The position numbers and the translations under genes were made by a program. Below are positions 47,039-55,632 of a stretch of DNA of 64,000 bases, piece by piece. This DNA is from Sediminibacter sp. Hel_I_10 (lineage in GTDB: Bacteria; Bacteroidota; Bacteroidia; Flavobacteriales; Flavobacteriaceae). Numbering within the stretch: position 1 is the stretch's first letter; every line of letters begins with the position of its first letter. The notes beneath the pieces are model-generated. The model was given only the letters and a program-made list of their open reading frames with translations, ran no database searches and was not told the DNA's origin. The stretch lies in NCBI RefSeq assembly GCF_000688335.1, contig NZ_JHZX01000001.1, positions 3,410,001-3,474,000 on the forward strand, written 5' to 3'.

Positions 47039-47515
47039 TTATGAAATTTTAATGCTTCGTGCGGGCTTTTGTTTAGCCTCTTCTTTTTTAGGTAAGAGAA
47101 TGTTCAAAATCCCTTCATTATAACTCGCATTAATTTTGTCATCATCTACGCTTTCAGGCAGAGTAAAGGTTCTTTTAAAAGAAGAGTAACCAAATTCTCT
47201 ACGGGTATAATGCGCATCTTTGGCTTCATGTTCGTCCTTTGTCTCTGTAGAAATTGATAATAATTGATTGTCAATATCAATATTGAAATCAGACTTTTTC
47301 AGACCAGGAACTGCCATTTCTACAATAAAAGCATCAGCGGTTTCTTTGATGTTTACTTTTGGTAATGTCATTCCAGTATTGAAGTTTGATGTAAATACTG
47401 AGGGCAGATCTCGATTAAAGATATCGTCTATCCAATTTGATAAGGTTGGGAAGTTTTGATTTGAATTATTGTTCGCTAAACTTCCGTTTTTAGGAACACT
47501 AACTAAATTGCTCAT
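47039..47515 (-). CDS. Small heat shock protein, Hsp20/alpha-crystallin family
   Basis: A 158-residue cytosolic chaperone that holds unfolding proteins. The alpha-crystallin domain spans ~45-140 (VNIKETADAFIVEMAVPGLK, FGYSSFKRTFTLPESVDDD, then NASYNEGILNILLPKKEE with the A-x-x-x-n-G-v-L signature). The N-terminal region has the FPTLSNWIDDIFNRD segment usual in Bacteroidota Hsp20. It ends with an I-x-I-like motif (SIKIS). Confidence 0.95.
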   Translation of the reverse strand: MSNLVSVPKNGSLANNNSNQNFPTLSNWIDDIFNRDLPSVFTSNFNTGMTLPKVNIKETADAFIVEMAVPGLKKSDFNIDIDNQLLSISTETKDEHEAKDAHYTRREFGYSSFKRTFTLPESVDDDKINASYNEGILNILLPKKEEAKQKPARSIKIS

Positions 47516-48190
47516 AATTACAAAATTTTAAATTAAACATTATTTCAAATTTGAAATCCCTATCGATTTCGCTAGCTATAAAACAAAAAAAATACCAAAA
47601 TAGATTCATGATAGATTTCCCTACCAATTTTAAGGAAATCAGCTATTGTAGTGTCAATTTTTCAGAATTATGGTCGTTTTTAACCTAAATAAGTGTCAAA
47701 TTGACATTTTAAAGATAAAATAGGACATGACAATTACAATATTTATAATACACATAGATAATCGTTTGCCTCTACAACATCCAGAGTTCATCTTTCCGTA
47801 TGTCCAGATGGCGTTCGTAATCCCAATTTACTCAAAAGATCAGATAGTGCTGCCTGCGGTTTCTTTTCTTTTACTATTTTAGTTGCATAATAACGCAACT
47901 AACCATATACAAGCCTGTTGTGCGTAATTGGAAAAACTGAAATTAAAAAGAATAAGGGGATTGCATAGTATTGATAGCCTACCTTGGAATCCATATGATC
48001 GCCAGATTAAGAGATCTGCTCAACACATACCACCCAGAACAGATGCAGCAGCTCTGTTTCTAATTCCTTTGATCTACGTTTTCCTAATATTTGGTAGGTA
48101 TCATAAATGATTTTGTAACAACAGAACCTCCTCTTAAGGTTGGCCAAAAGCCAATTGACAATGTAATAAAAGACTAAAACAACTACACAA
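47516..48190. other. Intergenic stretch containing the first cassette-type boundary
   Basis: 675 bases. The Hsp20 promoter region lies near its start. From about 47866 the sequence resembles the arms found between cassettes further on (pyrimidine-rich TTTCTTTTCTTTTACTATTT, then AACGCAACTAACCATATAC) and ends in the tag GTTGTGCGTA at 47917. A 60-codon frame after it (47928-48110) does not look like a real protein. Confidence 0.5.
47866..47930 (+). repeat. Unpaired cassette-type right arm and 5' tag GTT-GTGCGTA-ATT
   Basis: The segment 47866-47916 is similar to 56483-56535 and 51166-51220. It ends in GTT-GTGCGTA-ATT (47917-47929), the same layout as the 5' tags of the complete cassettes. No reverse complement TACGCACAAC was found downstream in the window, so the mate is lost or absent. 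Confidence 0.5.
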
Positions 48191-49642
48191 ATGAACACAT
48201 TTCTAAAACACCTATTCTTTTTCTTTGTGACTATTGCAGCAATACATCCCGTACAGGCTCAAGATTGCAAGTGCATTGAAGTATATGAAAAGGCTGTAAA
48301 GGCATATGAAGAAAATTATTCATTATTTGTTTACAAAGTCACCACCGAGAACAGAGATCTGTACAATGCACACAAAGCGATAATTCGAGACAGGGCAAAT
48401 GAAAGCACCAGTTTAAGGGATTGTAAAAAGGTTCTTGAGCAGTATCTTCAATTCTTCAGAGATGGACATAATTATATTCTTGATTCCGATAACCAAGTTA
48501 GTGAGCCCTATATGGAGAATGTAGAGGTAATTGAAGCGCAATTCAGGGACAATTATAAAAAACAAGCCTATCATCTCAATCCGCTTTTAGGAATTTGGAA
48601 AAGAGGCAGCTATACTGTTGCCATTATGCCAAGTCAGAATCATAGTAAGCCGAAAAGAGATTTTGTTGGGGTTGTACTAGAAAGCAGCAATACCAATTGG
48701 CAAAAAGGGCAAGTTAAGTTTGAACTGTATTCAAATTTTGGCACCTCCTATCAAATCAACTATATGATGGGCAATCATACGGTAAAAAGTACCTCTGGTG
48801 TACAAAAAGATTATGGCGTACTTGAAATAGAGGAGATAGGCGAATGGGAAAAGCTATGGCCAGAAGTAGAGAACAAGAAGCAACTTAGCGAGATTGAACT
48901 TAAATACGATGAGTTTCATATAAGTTATATTGATGAAATACCATACCTAAGACTGCCAGATTTTTATTCTGTTGAACCAGAATATGTAGATAGCATCATG
49001 AAAGCAAATCACGACAAGATTTTAAAATCTGATTTTATGGTGGTTGATATAAGAGGAAATACTGGCGGGAGTGATGCCACTTATTTTCCAGTTCTTCCTT
49101 ACCTCTTAACCGGTCCTATCACCTTACCCTCCAACGGGTTTTGGCTTAGTGAGGATAACACAGAACATCTCATAAATGCATTTGCGGCCTCCAATGGTTT
49201 AACTGTTGAAGAATATGCAGAGAAAGAAAAAACGGAATACCAGATGTTTGTAGAAAATAAAGGGACTGCTTATTTTAAAGGAACAGGAGAATGGACGTTT
49301 ACGGCAGACACTATTTACAATGGCCCCAAAAAGGTGATTGTTTTAACAGATAAGGAGGTCTATAGCTCTGGTGAAACCTTTGTATATCGCGTCAATCAAA
49401 GTGATAAAGTGGTCGTCTATGGTCAAAATACGGCTGGGGTTGTCGATGGCTTTAACGGCTTTCATTTAGACTTAGGGTGTTTTACGGTGGCATATCCTAC
49501 GTCCTACCGCGCACCCGATATTAAAGAAAACCCTATTGATCCTTACGGTATTGCACCAGATGTTTATGTCAGTGAGAAAGAAGATCTCTTGGCTTATGCC
49601 ATAAAACACATGACGCAATTACTCAAAAACGAAAGTCGCTAA
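48191..49642 (+). CDS. S41-family (C-terminal processing) peptidase, exported
   Basis: A 483-residue protein with a signal peptide (TIAAIHPVQAQ). The S41 core is in the second half: DFMVVDIRGNTGGSDATYFP, then VIVLTDKEVYSSGETFVYRV with the candidate nucleophile Ser in the YSSGE turn, and later YGQNTAGVVDGF. The N-terminal ~250 residues form the usual helical/beta pre-domain of Bacteroidota S41 proteins. No PDZ domain is obvious. It acts in the periplasm or at the surface on unknown protein substrates. It is the first gene of the all-plus-strand accessory region. Confidence 0.85.
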   Translation: MNTFLKHLFFFFVTIAAIHPVQAQDCKCIEVYEKAVKAYEENYSLFVYKVTTENRDLYNAHKAIIRDRANESTSLRDCKKVLEQYLQFFRDGHNYILDSDNQVSEPYMENVEVIEAQFRDNYKKQAYHLNPLLGIWKRGSYTVAIMPSQNHSKPKRDFVGVVLESSNTNWQKGQVKFELYSNFGTSYQINYMMGNHTVKSTSGVQKDYGVLEIEEIGEWEKLWPEVENKKQLSEIELKYDEFHISYIDEIPYLRLPDFYSVEPEYVDSIMKANHDKILKSDFMVVDIRGNTGGSDATYFPVLPYLLTGPITLPSNGFWLSEDNTEHLINAFAASNGLTVEEYAEKEKTEYQMFVENKGTAYFKGTGEWTFTADTIYNGPKKVIVLTDKEVYSSGETFVYRVNQSDKVVVYGQNTAGVVDGFNGFHLDLGCFTVAYPTSYRAPDIKENPIDPYGIAPDVYVSEKEDLLAYAIKHMTQLLKNESR

Positions 49643-49878
49643 TAGAAATAATAAGGCCCCGATGCTAACACATATTTCTCCGTAACTATCTGTTCTCAAC
49701 TACCTCTTAAAACCCTCTTATATTTTCTATATGGGGTGTACTTATAAAGCTAGAAGCTAAATCAATCAAGCTGCTCATATTATGTAATTACGTTAGGAGT
49801 GGCCAAAATCTACAAATAAATACAACAACAGCACACTCCCAAATTCTATCCTCAACTACTAATCCACCACCCTCAAAA

Positions 49879-49926
49879 TACGCATAGATCTACGTATAGT
49901 TTATGTGGTTTATTTGCAGTCACTTG
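49879..49926 (+). promoter_or_regulatory. TACGTAG-type operator/promoter repeat, copy 1 (degenerate)
   Basis: TACGCATAGATCTACGTA (49879-49896) keeps the right half TCTACGTA. TCACTTG lies at 49920-49926, 24 bases after the right half, the same distance as in copies 2, 4 and 5. No gene follows it before copy 2. Confidence 0.5.
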
Positions 49927-50182
49927 AAAAAGTGATGCCCGAGATCAACCAATCATTCCAAAACTTCGACCTTGTCAATTCCTAGGTTGACAATTCCTAT
50001 GAGAACTACATATCTAACCTAGTATTTTCTTATACAGCATTGCGAAATACCACTTCATCTTTTTGAACTCAGTTTAGTTTTCTAATAGTTTCATTTTATA
50101 GCAGCAAAAACCAACGTTTAGAGCCGTAAAACCTTGTTTTTAAGATTTTTACTACAAATTTCATTAAAAAAGAGCTTAAATA

Positions 50183-50228
50183 TACGTAGTTCTACGTATA
50201 GCTTATAATATGTATTTTTAGTTACTTG
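50183..50228 (+). promoter_or_regulatory. TACGTAG-type operator/promoter repeat, copy 2
   Basis: TACGTAGTTCTACGTA (50183-50198) is a palindrome of two 7-base halves. TTACTTG follows at 50222-50228. The lipoprotein gene starts 34 bases further on. Confidence 0.6.
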
Positions 50229-50261
50229 TAGGACGTAATAATCAAGACCAAAACAATCTAT

Positions 50262-51089
50262 ATGAAAAACAAGTTTAAAACAATCCTACTGCTTCTTTCA
50301 ATAAGTCTTCTTGCAAGTTGTAAGACAATATTGATTAGTGAAAAGAAAGTTCCAATGGAAAAAATATGTGGCAGTAGCGCAGATTACGATTGTAGAGCTA
50401 CAGGTTTTGGTTCTGCAACACCAACTTACAGAAACTATAAAAAGGAACGACCAAATGTTTCTGGGAAAGGAAAATATGCTGGATTGGGTCGAAGTGCTGA
50501 TATTCGAAAAAATATATTTCACAATACTTATAGTGTTTTAGAATTAGATAGCAATGAAGTGAATATTGAAAAAACTGAAATAGATTATGACTTGAAAAAA
50601 GACAATCTGACCAAAATTGTTGCTGGCTTGAATGCTGAATTGAAAAAGCAGAAAATAAGTGCTGATGCAAAACTTCAAATAAAAAACGATTTTGAAAAAG
50701 CCCTGAAAAACTCTCTTGTAATTAAAGCTTATATAGAAACCTATACTATGACTGGTGGAATACAAGACAGTATCCGTGACGCCTACGATGGAATTAATAC
50801 CACAAAAAGATATACAGATGCAGTAGCGAGATTAAAAGAGAAAGATAGACCCTTAATAAGACAGGTTATTGTTATTAGAGAAATTTGTGAATTCAATGAG
50901 AATAAAAATGTGATAAATATTTTGGAACCAATTCTAAATGCTAATATCGGAGAAGGAAATGCAAAAGCCAATGCTGTTTTAACTGGAACTTTGAAAAGAG
51001 ATAAAGTAGAAAATTTTGCGACTGAATATGACAAAACTACTGTTTATAGTTACGGCTATTTTAGCGATGATTGGATGTATAAAAAATAA
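50262..51089 (+). CDS. Hypothetical lipoprotein
   Basis: A 275-residue exported lipoprotein with lipobox SLLASCKTI. The N-terminal part contains a Cys pair (EKICGSSADYDCRATGFGSA); the middle is helical and Lys/Glu-rich (residues ~105-200), and the end is beta-rich (VYSYGYFSDDWMYKK). No family was recognised. Its promoter probably includes operator copy 2. The 3' side runs straight into a cassette-type left arm (AATGTTTTATAACACTGTG). Confidence 0.7.
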   Translation: MKNKFKTILLLLSISLLASCKTILISEKKVPMEKICGSSADYDCRATGFGSATPTYRNYKKERPNVSGKGKYAGLGRSADIRKNIFHNTYSVLELDSNEVNIEKTEIDYDLKKDNLTKIVAGLNAELKKQKISADAKLQIKNDFEKALKNSLVIKAYIETYTMTGGIQDSIRDAYDGINTTKRYTDAVARLKEKDRPLIRQVIVIREICEFNENKNVINILEPILNANIGEGNAKANAVLTGTLKRDKVENFATEYDKTTVYSYGYFSDDWMYKK

Positions 51090-51090
51090 T

Positions 51091-51232
51091 GTTTTATAAC
51101 ACTGTGTATAATAAATTGATTTGGCTAGTGCGTACTCGGAAAATCCTACCGATTTCTATCTAGTTCGTTTTCTTTTATTGTTTGAGTTGCTTACCAACAC
51201 AACTAAACATACACAATTACGTTGCATTACAG
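51091..51232 (+). repeat. Cassette-type inter-gene hairpin, first complete copy
   Basis: The left arm starts with AATGTTTTATAAC (51091-51103) and CACTGTGTATAATAAATTG; the right arm (ACACAACTAAACATACACAA, ~51195-51216) is partly complementary to it. It ends in the tag GTT-GCATTAC-AGT (51221-51233). The two flanking cassettes lack matching mates, so only the central hairpin is intact. Confidence 0.5.
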
Positions 51233-51274
51233 TAGACGTAACGAACTAAAAAAAATAAACGAAAACGTTATGCA

Positions 51275-51799
51275 ATGAAAAAACTGAAAATAATACTAGG
51301 TATTTTAATGGGTTGCTTGATCCTCTCCTGTTCATCAGATGATGATTCAGCTTATAACTCAAATGGCTTTAAGGTGAATGGCGTTAATTATGCCACAGAC
51401 TTTGCGTACTCAACTTCTGGAGGTAGTGGAAGCCCTATTGAAGTATTAATTTTTTCTTCAACAGATAGATATTTACCTTCTTTTTTAGAAAACAGAGGGC
51501 GTTTTGATTTGAGATACACTGGCGACCAATTAACTCCTGGTACCTATTCAGGAAATGCATTGGGCAGTGTTATCGAATTTACAAAAGACATTGAAAAAGC
51601 CGATGGCGCTTTTGTATCGTTTGGAGAAGATTTGGCTTTTACCTCTAATGGCACTAATGTGTCCGGTGCTGCTCAAGTAAACTCCGTAACTTATAATGCT
51701 GAGGGCGATATCATCCAAATTGATATTGATTATAATTTTAGTTGGGATGGTACTGAGATTTTAGGAAGTTATAGTGGGGAAGTGGGAATAGATCCTTAA
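51275..51799 (+). CDS. Hypothetical lipoprotein, near-identical twin of 55108-55632
   Basis: A 174-residue lipoprotein (lipobox LILSCSSDDD). The mature domain is beta-rich: NGFKVNGVNYATDFAYSTSG, GRFDLRYTGDQLTPGTYSGN, VEFTK-like strands, and an end SYSGEVGIDP. From the lipobox on it differs from the copy at 55108 at about six positions, while the signal peptide differs at six of the first fifteen. This points to recent duplication or gene conversion with divergence limited to the signal. No known family. Confidence 0.75.
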   Translation: MKKLKIILGILMGCLILSCSSDDDSAYNSNGFKVNGVNYATDFAYSTSGGSGSPIEVLIFSSTDRYLPSFLENRGRFDLRYTGDQLTPGTYSGNALGSVIEFTKDIEKADGAFVSFGEDLAFTSNGTNVSGAAQVNSVTYNAEGDIIQIDIDYNFSWDGTEILGSYSGEVGIDP

Positions 51800-51931
51800 A
51801 AGCAAAATAGAATTTTTTGTTTTTTTTGAATGTCTCTTTTAAAGAGATGGTCAACAACTATTTGTAAAAAGAGCCACCGAACCCCATTTCAAACCCAATC
51901 TTTTAATCGCTCAACAGCTGCGCTCAAAATA

Positions 51932-51981
51932 GACGTAGTTCTACGTATATCAAATTCAGGTTTTTATAAATAACTTACTTG
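51932..51981 (+). promoter_or_regulatory. TACGTAG-type operator/promoter repeat, copy 3
   Basis: GACGTAGTTCTACGTA (51932-51947) differs from the palindrome by one base. TTACTTG is at 51975-51981, four bases further away than in the other copies. It precedes the propeller gene at 52088. Confidence 0.5.
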
Positions 51982-52087
51982 CACTAGAGTTTGAAATAAT
52001 AGATTCAATGTTCATCCCGATTTAATAAAAAAAATGTTGATTATTTTAATTTAAACGCTCTATTTTGTGCTTTTAAAATAAAACGTC

Positions 52088-53557
52088 ATGAAAGATTTTT
52101 TTTTACTTATTATTTTACTCCCAATATTAGGCTTTGGTCAAATACAAATAGGTGCCGATATTGATGGAGAAGCTGCTGGTGATAGATTAGGAACCTCAGT
52201 AAGCCTATCTGCCGATGGATTGGTCATGGCTGTAGGCGGATCGCGAAATGACTCAAATGGTTCAAATTCAGGACACGTTCGCGTATACGCCAACACCTCA
52301 AACACTTGGGTTCAAGTAGGTGATGATATCGATGGAGAAGCAACTTTTGATGTCTCAGGCATAGACGTAAGTTTATCTTCAGATGGCTCTGTGTTGGCTA
52401 TAGGAGCATTTTCTAATGATGGGAACGGTTCAAACTCAGGTCATGTACGTATTTATACTAACACTTCAGGTAGTTGGATCCAAATAGGTGCTGATATAGA
52501 TGGTGAAGCAGCTGGTGATTTTTCAGGCGAGGCCGTAAGCTTATCCTCAGATGGTTCTGTGGTAGCTATAGGTGCCTCAAATAACGATGGTAATGGACCA
52601 AATTCCGGCCACGTACGTGTGTATCAAAATATCTCAGACAGCTGGATTCAAGTAGGAGCTGATATCGATGGTGAAGCTGCAATCGATCTCTCAGGCGATG
52701 CCCTAAGTTTATCTTCTGATGGATCTGTAATAGCTATTGGTGCCCCAAATAACGATGGTAATGGTGAAGACTCAGGGCATGTGCGGGTGTATAAAAACAT
52801 CTCAGATAGTTGGATACAAATAGGCAACGATTTAGATGGTGAAGCAGCAGGCGATAAATTTGGACAATCGGTAAGTTTATCCTCAGACGGTTCTGTCCTA
52901 GCTATTGGTGGACAATATAATAATGGTAATGGGTCAGTTTCAGGACATGTACGTGCTTATAAAAACATTTCAGATAATTGGGTTCAAATTGGTGCCGATA
53001 TAGACGGCGAAGCAATGGATAATCAATCAGGCAGTTCTGTAAGTTTATCTTCTGATGGGTCTGTTCTGGCAATAGGCGCCTCTAATAATGATGAAAATGG
53101 AACAGATTCAGGTCATGTGCGTGTGTATCAAAATATCTCAGGTAGTTGGACACAAATAGGCAATGATATAGATGGTGAAGCAGCAGGTGATCTATCAGGT
53201 AATACTGTGGATTTATCTTCAGATGGCTCCATACTAGCAATAGGGGCATTTTTTAATGATGGAAATGGCACAGATTCAGGACATGTAAGAGTATATAATT
53301 TAAGCTCTGTATTAACGACAGACTCATTTGTACACCAGCAGTTTAGTTTATATCCTAACCCAGCAAAAGATCAATTCACAATTAAAATAGAAAGTGGCAT
53401 CAAATTAAAAAGTGTCAGTATTTACAATAATATAGGTCAGTTGCTTTTAACATCTAAAGAGTCCAATATAAATACTTCAAATTTAGTGTCTGGGTTATAC
53501 ATAGTAACAATGGAAACAAACAAAGGAAAAGTTTCTAAAAAATTGATTTTAGAATAG
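52088..53557 (+). CDS. Secreted seven-repeat beta-propeller protein with T9SS sorting domain
   Basis: A 489-residue protein: signal peptide (LILLPILGFGQ), then seven repeats of about 56 residues with consensus Q-I-G-A-D-I-D-G-E-A-A-G-D, then S-V-S-L-S-S-D-G-S-V-L-A-I-G-A, N-D-G-N-G, S-G-H-V-R-V-Y, ending in S-W. Seven repeats suggest a closed seven-bladed propeller (FG-GAP/WD-like). The C-terminal ~75 residues are a type A sorting domain (FSLYPNPAKDQFTIKI, GLYIVTMETNKGKVSKKLIL). It is exported by T9SS to the surface. The binding partner is unknown. Operator copy 3 lies upstream. Confidence 0.9.
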   Translation: MKDFFLLIILLPILGFGQIQIGADIDGEAAGDRLGTSVSLSADGLVMAVGGSRNDSNGSNSGHVRVYANTSNTWVQVGDDIDGEATFDVSGIDVSLSSDGSVLAIGAFSNDGNGSNSGHVRIYTNTSGSWIQIGADIDGEAAGDFSGEAVSLSSDGSVVAIGASNNDGNGPNSGHVRVYQNISDSWIQVGADIDGEAAIDLSGDALSLSSDGSVIAIGAPNNDGNGEDSGHVRVYKNISDSWIQIGNDLDGEAAGDKFGQSVSLSSDGSVLAIGGQYNNGNGSVSGHVRAYKNISDNWVQIGADIDGEAMDNQSGSSVSLSSDGSVLAIGASNNDENGTDSGHVRVYQNISGSWTQIGNDIDGEAAGDLSGNTVDLSSDGSILAIGAFFNDGNGTDSGHVRVYNLSSVLTTDSFVHQQFSLYPNPAKDQFTIKIESGIKLKSVSIYNNIGQLLLTSKESNINTSNLVSGLYIVTMETNKGKVSKKLILE

Positions 53558-53819
53558 TACTGTAAATTCATTTTAAATTAAAGTCTATAAGTTTAGCGTT
53601 TTTTATATCAATAGTGCTAAGGAATCTGCTAATATATTTGAAGTAAACCATTACATTATTGATTAAAATCAAGCTAACGTTCATGTCAAAAGAGTTATCC
53701 TAAATTAGAAGAAATACCAAGTTTTCATTTATAACAAGCAGCTATAGAGGATTAACAAAAAAATAAAAATCATTAAAACCTTTTTAACCCGTTTGATAAT
53801 CTATCCTTCAAGTATCCTT

Positions 53820-53981
53820 ATGATATATGGAGGAATTCACATGATTGATAATTATCAAAATTGGGATAGTTCTTATATCAGTGGTAAGCAATTATTTGCG
53901 GGATTTGGTTTGATAATCGTGGGTTGCACTTTAATTATTACCGATATAGCAATTATTATAAGGGATTTAAAAAAGAAGTAA
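53820..53981 (+). CDS. Small two-helix membrane protein
   Basis: A 53-residue frame from ATG 53820 (MIYGGIHMIDNYQNW...), with a hydrophobic helix FAGFGLIIVGCTLIITDIAI and a basic end (RDLKKK). The frame is open upstream to a TTG at 53793, which would add another hydrophobic stretch. The composition looks like a real membrane protein, but no family or promoter is recognised. Confidence 0.4.
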   Translation: MIYGGIHMIDNYQNWDSSYISGKQLFAGFGLIIVGCTLIITDIAIIIRDLKKK

Positions 53982-54040
53982 CAGCTCTTAGCTAAAGCAC
54001 AATTCCATCCCCCAGTCCCCATTCTACCATCCTTAAAATA

Positions 54041-54086
54041 TACGTAGTTCTACGTATAGGTTATATGATGTATTTTTAGTTACTTG
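54041..54086 (+). promoter_or_regulatory. TACGTAG-type operator/promoter repeat, copy 4
   Basis: TACGTAGTTCTACGTA (54041-54056) is followed by TTACTTG at 54080-54086. The sequence from 54041 to about 54297 is a diverged copy of 55767-55997, including the AGCTGACCATACAAA and GAGATTTAATGGGAT segments just before a cassette 5' tag. Confidence 0.6.
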
Positions 54087-54300
54087 TAGAATATAATACT
54101 GTAAACCAAACCAATCCATTTAAAACGCTCGACCTTTGATGTATAGTGCTTTTTCAAGACCCATATCTTAATGAAAAATACATCTCGTATATCAAATTTC
54201 CGTAAAATAGAGTATAGAAAAGCGATACGGCTTTCAACTGCTAGGTTGGTTGATCCCGAAGCTGACCATACAAAAAGTGAGATTTAATGGGATTTGACGC

Positions 54301-54934
54301 GTTGTGTAGCATTTAAAAATATACTGTAAATGAAAAAAATAATTGGAATTCTAATTTTATCAATAACAATGTTTTCATTCACTCAAATTAAAATGGATGG
54401 ATACATAAGCCTATTTGAGAATTCAAGTAGTGCCAAGTACTATAAATATGGAAAAAGTTACTATTTTGAGTCTTTTGATAATAACAAAGAAATTATAGCT
54501 GACAAAGAATATTATGTGAAATACAGAAAATATGGTTGGGGCGATGTTGACACGACTTATTACAGAAAAGGAACTGAAAACTATTATCACATTGACAAAA
54601 AAACATTAGAAGAATCAATAGTTCTACCTGTAAACCCAAAACTTGGAGACAAATGGACGGAAAATGATAAAAGTTGGAGTTATGAAGTAATAGCGGAAGA
54701 CAAAAAGTTTAAAACACCAGCAAAAAAATACATAAATTGTATAACAGTTAATTGCAAACAATTAACTAATAGAAACAAAGAAAAAGCTAAAGAATATGTT
54801 CTCTATTATTCGCCAGAATTTGGATATGTCGGAAATGTAGACTCAAAAGGAAAAATATTGAGTTATTTAAGTGAAGTCAAATTGAATGCAAAAGAAGGGG
54901 AAAAAATAGGTGGAAAATAATAACGCTACACAAC
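54301..54934 (+). mobile_element. Cassette C0 with complementary ends around one secreted-protein gene
   Basis: The 5' end is GTT-GTGTAGC-ATT (54301-54313) and the 3' end is AAC-GCTACAC-AAC (54922-54934). The ten bases GTTGTGTAGC are exactly complementary to GCTACACAAC; the next position shows A against C (reverse complement G). The enclosed gene begins 16 bases after the 5' end, and its stop codon is one base before the 3' end. The left arm of a hairpin follows (AATGTATAATAGC). Confidence 0.6.
54330..54920 (+). CDS. Hypothetical exported protein in cassette C0
   Basis: A 196-residue protein with a signal peptide (LILSITMFSFTQ). The mature part is Lys/Tyr-rich: YYKYGKSYYFESFDNNKEI, KLGDKWTENDKSWSYEVIAE, YVLYYSPEFGYVGNVDSKGK. 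The W-T-E-N-D and Y-Y-S-P-x-x-G-Y-V pattern resembles DUF-type domains in Bacteroidota that end in a G-L-V/Y-V strand, but no family can be named. It fills almost the whole cassette. Confidence 0.7.
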   Translation: MKKIIGILILSITMFSFTQIKMDGYISLFENSSSAKYYKYGKSYYFESFDNNKEIIADKEYYVKYRKYGWGDVDTTYYRKGTENYYHIDKKTLEESIVLPVNPKLGDKWTENDKSWSYEVIAEDKKFKTPAKKYINCITVNCKQLTNRNKEKAKEYVLYYSPEFGYVGNVDSKGKILSYLSEVKLNAKEGEKIGGK

Positions 54935-55107
54935 AATGTATAATAGCAATTACGGCGGATTCGACTACGTCAGTATGCAAGCGAAATTCCCAAAACCAGT
55001 ATTGAACCGAAAAGCCTGTGTATATTAGCCCGTAAATGACGGATATACGAGATCGTTAGATTATAGTAGATATAACGAACAAAAAAATTAAACTAAAAGC
55101 GTATTCA

Positions 55108-55632
55108 ATGAAACAACTAAAGGTAATACTAGGCATTGTAATTGGTTTATCAATCCTCTCCTGTTCATCAGATGATGATTCAGCTTATAACTCAAATGGC
55201 TTTAAGGTGAATGGCGTTAATTATGCCACAGATTTTGCGTACTCAACTTCTGGAGGTAGTGGAAGCCCTATTGAAGTATTGATTTTTTCTTCAACAGATA
55301 GATCTTTAGCCTCTTTTTTAGAAAACAGAGGGCGCTTTGATTTGAGATACACGGGCGACCAATTAACTCCTGGTACCTATTCAGGAAATGCATTGGGCAG
55401 TGTCATCGAATTTACAAAAGACATTGAAAAAGTCGATGGCGCTTTTGTGTCGTTTGGAGAAGATTTGGCTTTTACTTCTAATGGTAGTAATTTGTCTGGT
55501 GCTGCTCAAGTAAACTCAGTAAGTTATAATGCTGAGGGCGATATTATCCAAATTGATATTGATTATAATTTTAGTTGGGATGGTACTGAGATTTTAGGAA
55601 GTTATAGTGGGGAAGTGGGAATAGATCCTTAA
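55108..55632 (+). CDS. Hypothetical lipoprotein, near-identical twin of 51275-51799
   Basis: A 174-residue lipoprotein (lipobox SILSCSSDDD). The mature domain matches the product of 51275-51799 except at about six positions. The similarity continues ~150 bases past the stop (AAATAGAATTTTTTG, GAGATGGTCAACAACTATTT, AACAGCTGCGCTCAAAATA) and into operator copy 5. The upstream 30 bases are also related (TATAGTAGATATAACGAAC against ACAGTAGACGTAACGAAC). A 5' tag-like GTT-AGATTAT-AGT is at 55053-55065, but no mate was found. Confidence 0.75.
   Translation: MKQLKVILGIVIGLSILSCSSDDDSAYNSNGFKVNGVNYATDFAYSTSGGSGSPIEVLIFSSTDRSLASFLENRGRFDLRYTGDQLTPGTYSGNALGSVIEFTKDIEKVDGAFVSFGEDLAFTSNGSNLSGAAQVNSVSYNAEGDIIQIDIDYNFSWDGTEILGSYSGEVGIDP

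Larger units (their letters stand above)
49643..50261 (+). other. Intergenic stretch with two TACGTAG-type operators
   Basis: 619 bases without a supported gene. It carries operator copies 1 (49879-49896) and 2 (50183-50198), each followed by a T(T/C)ACTTG box. The second copy directly precedes the lipoprotein gene at 50262. Confidence 0.6.

Noticed and set aside
47928-48110. 60-codon frame starting with TTG
   Set aside because: Composition is not protein-like, the start lies inside a cassette-type tag, and it has no homologous features.
50298-51034. Several minus-strand frames inside the lipoprotein gene at 50262
   Set aside because: They are antisense shadows of a Lys-rich gene (Phe/Leu/Ser-rich translations) without start signals.
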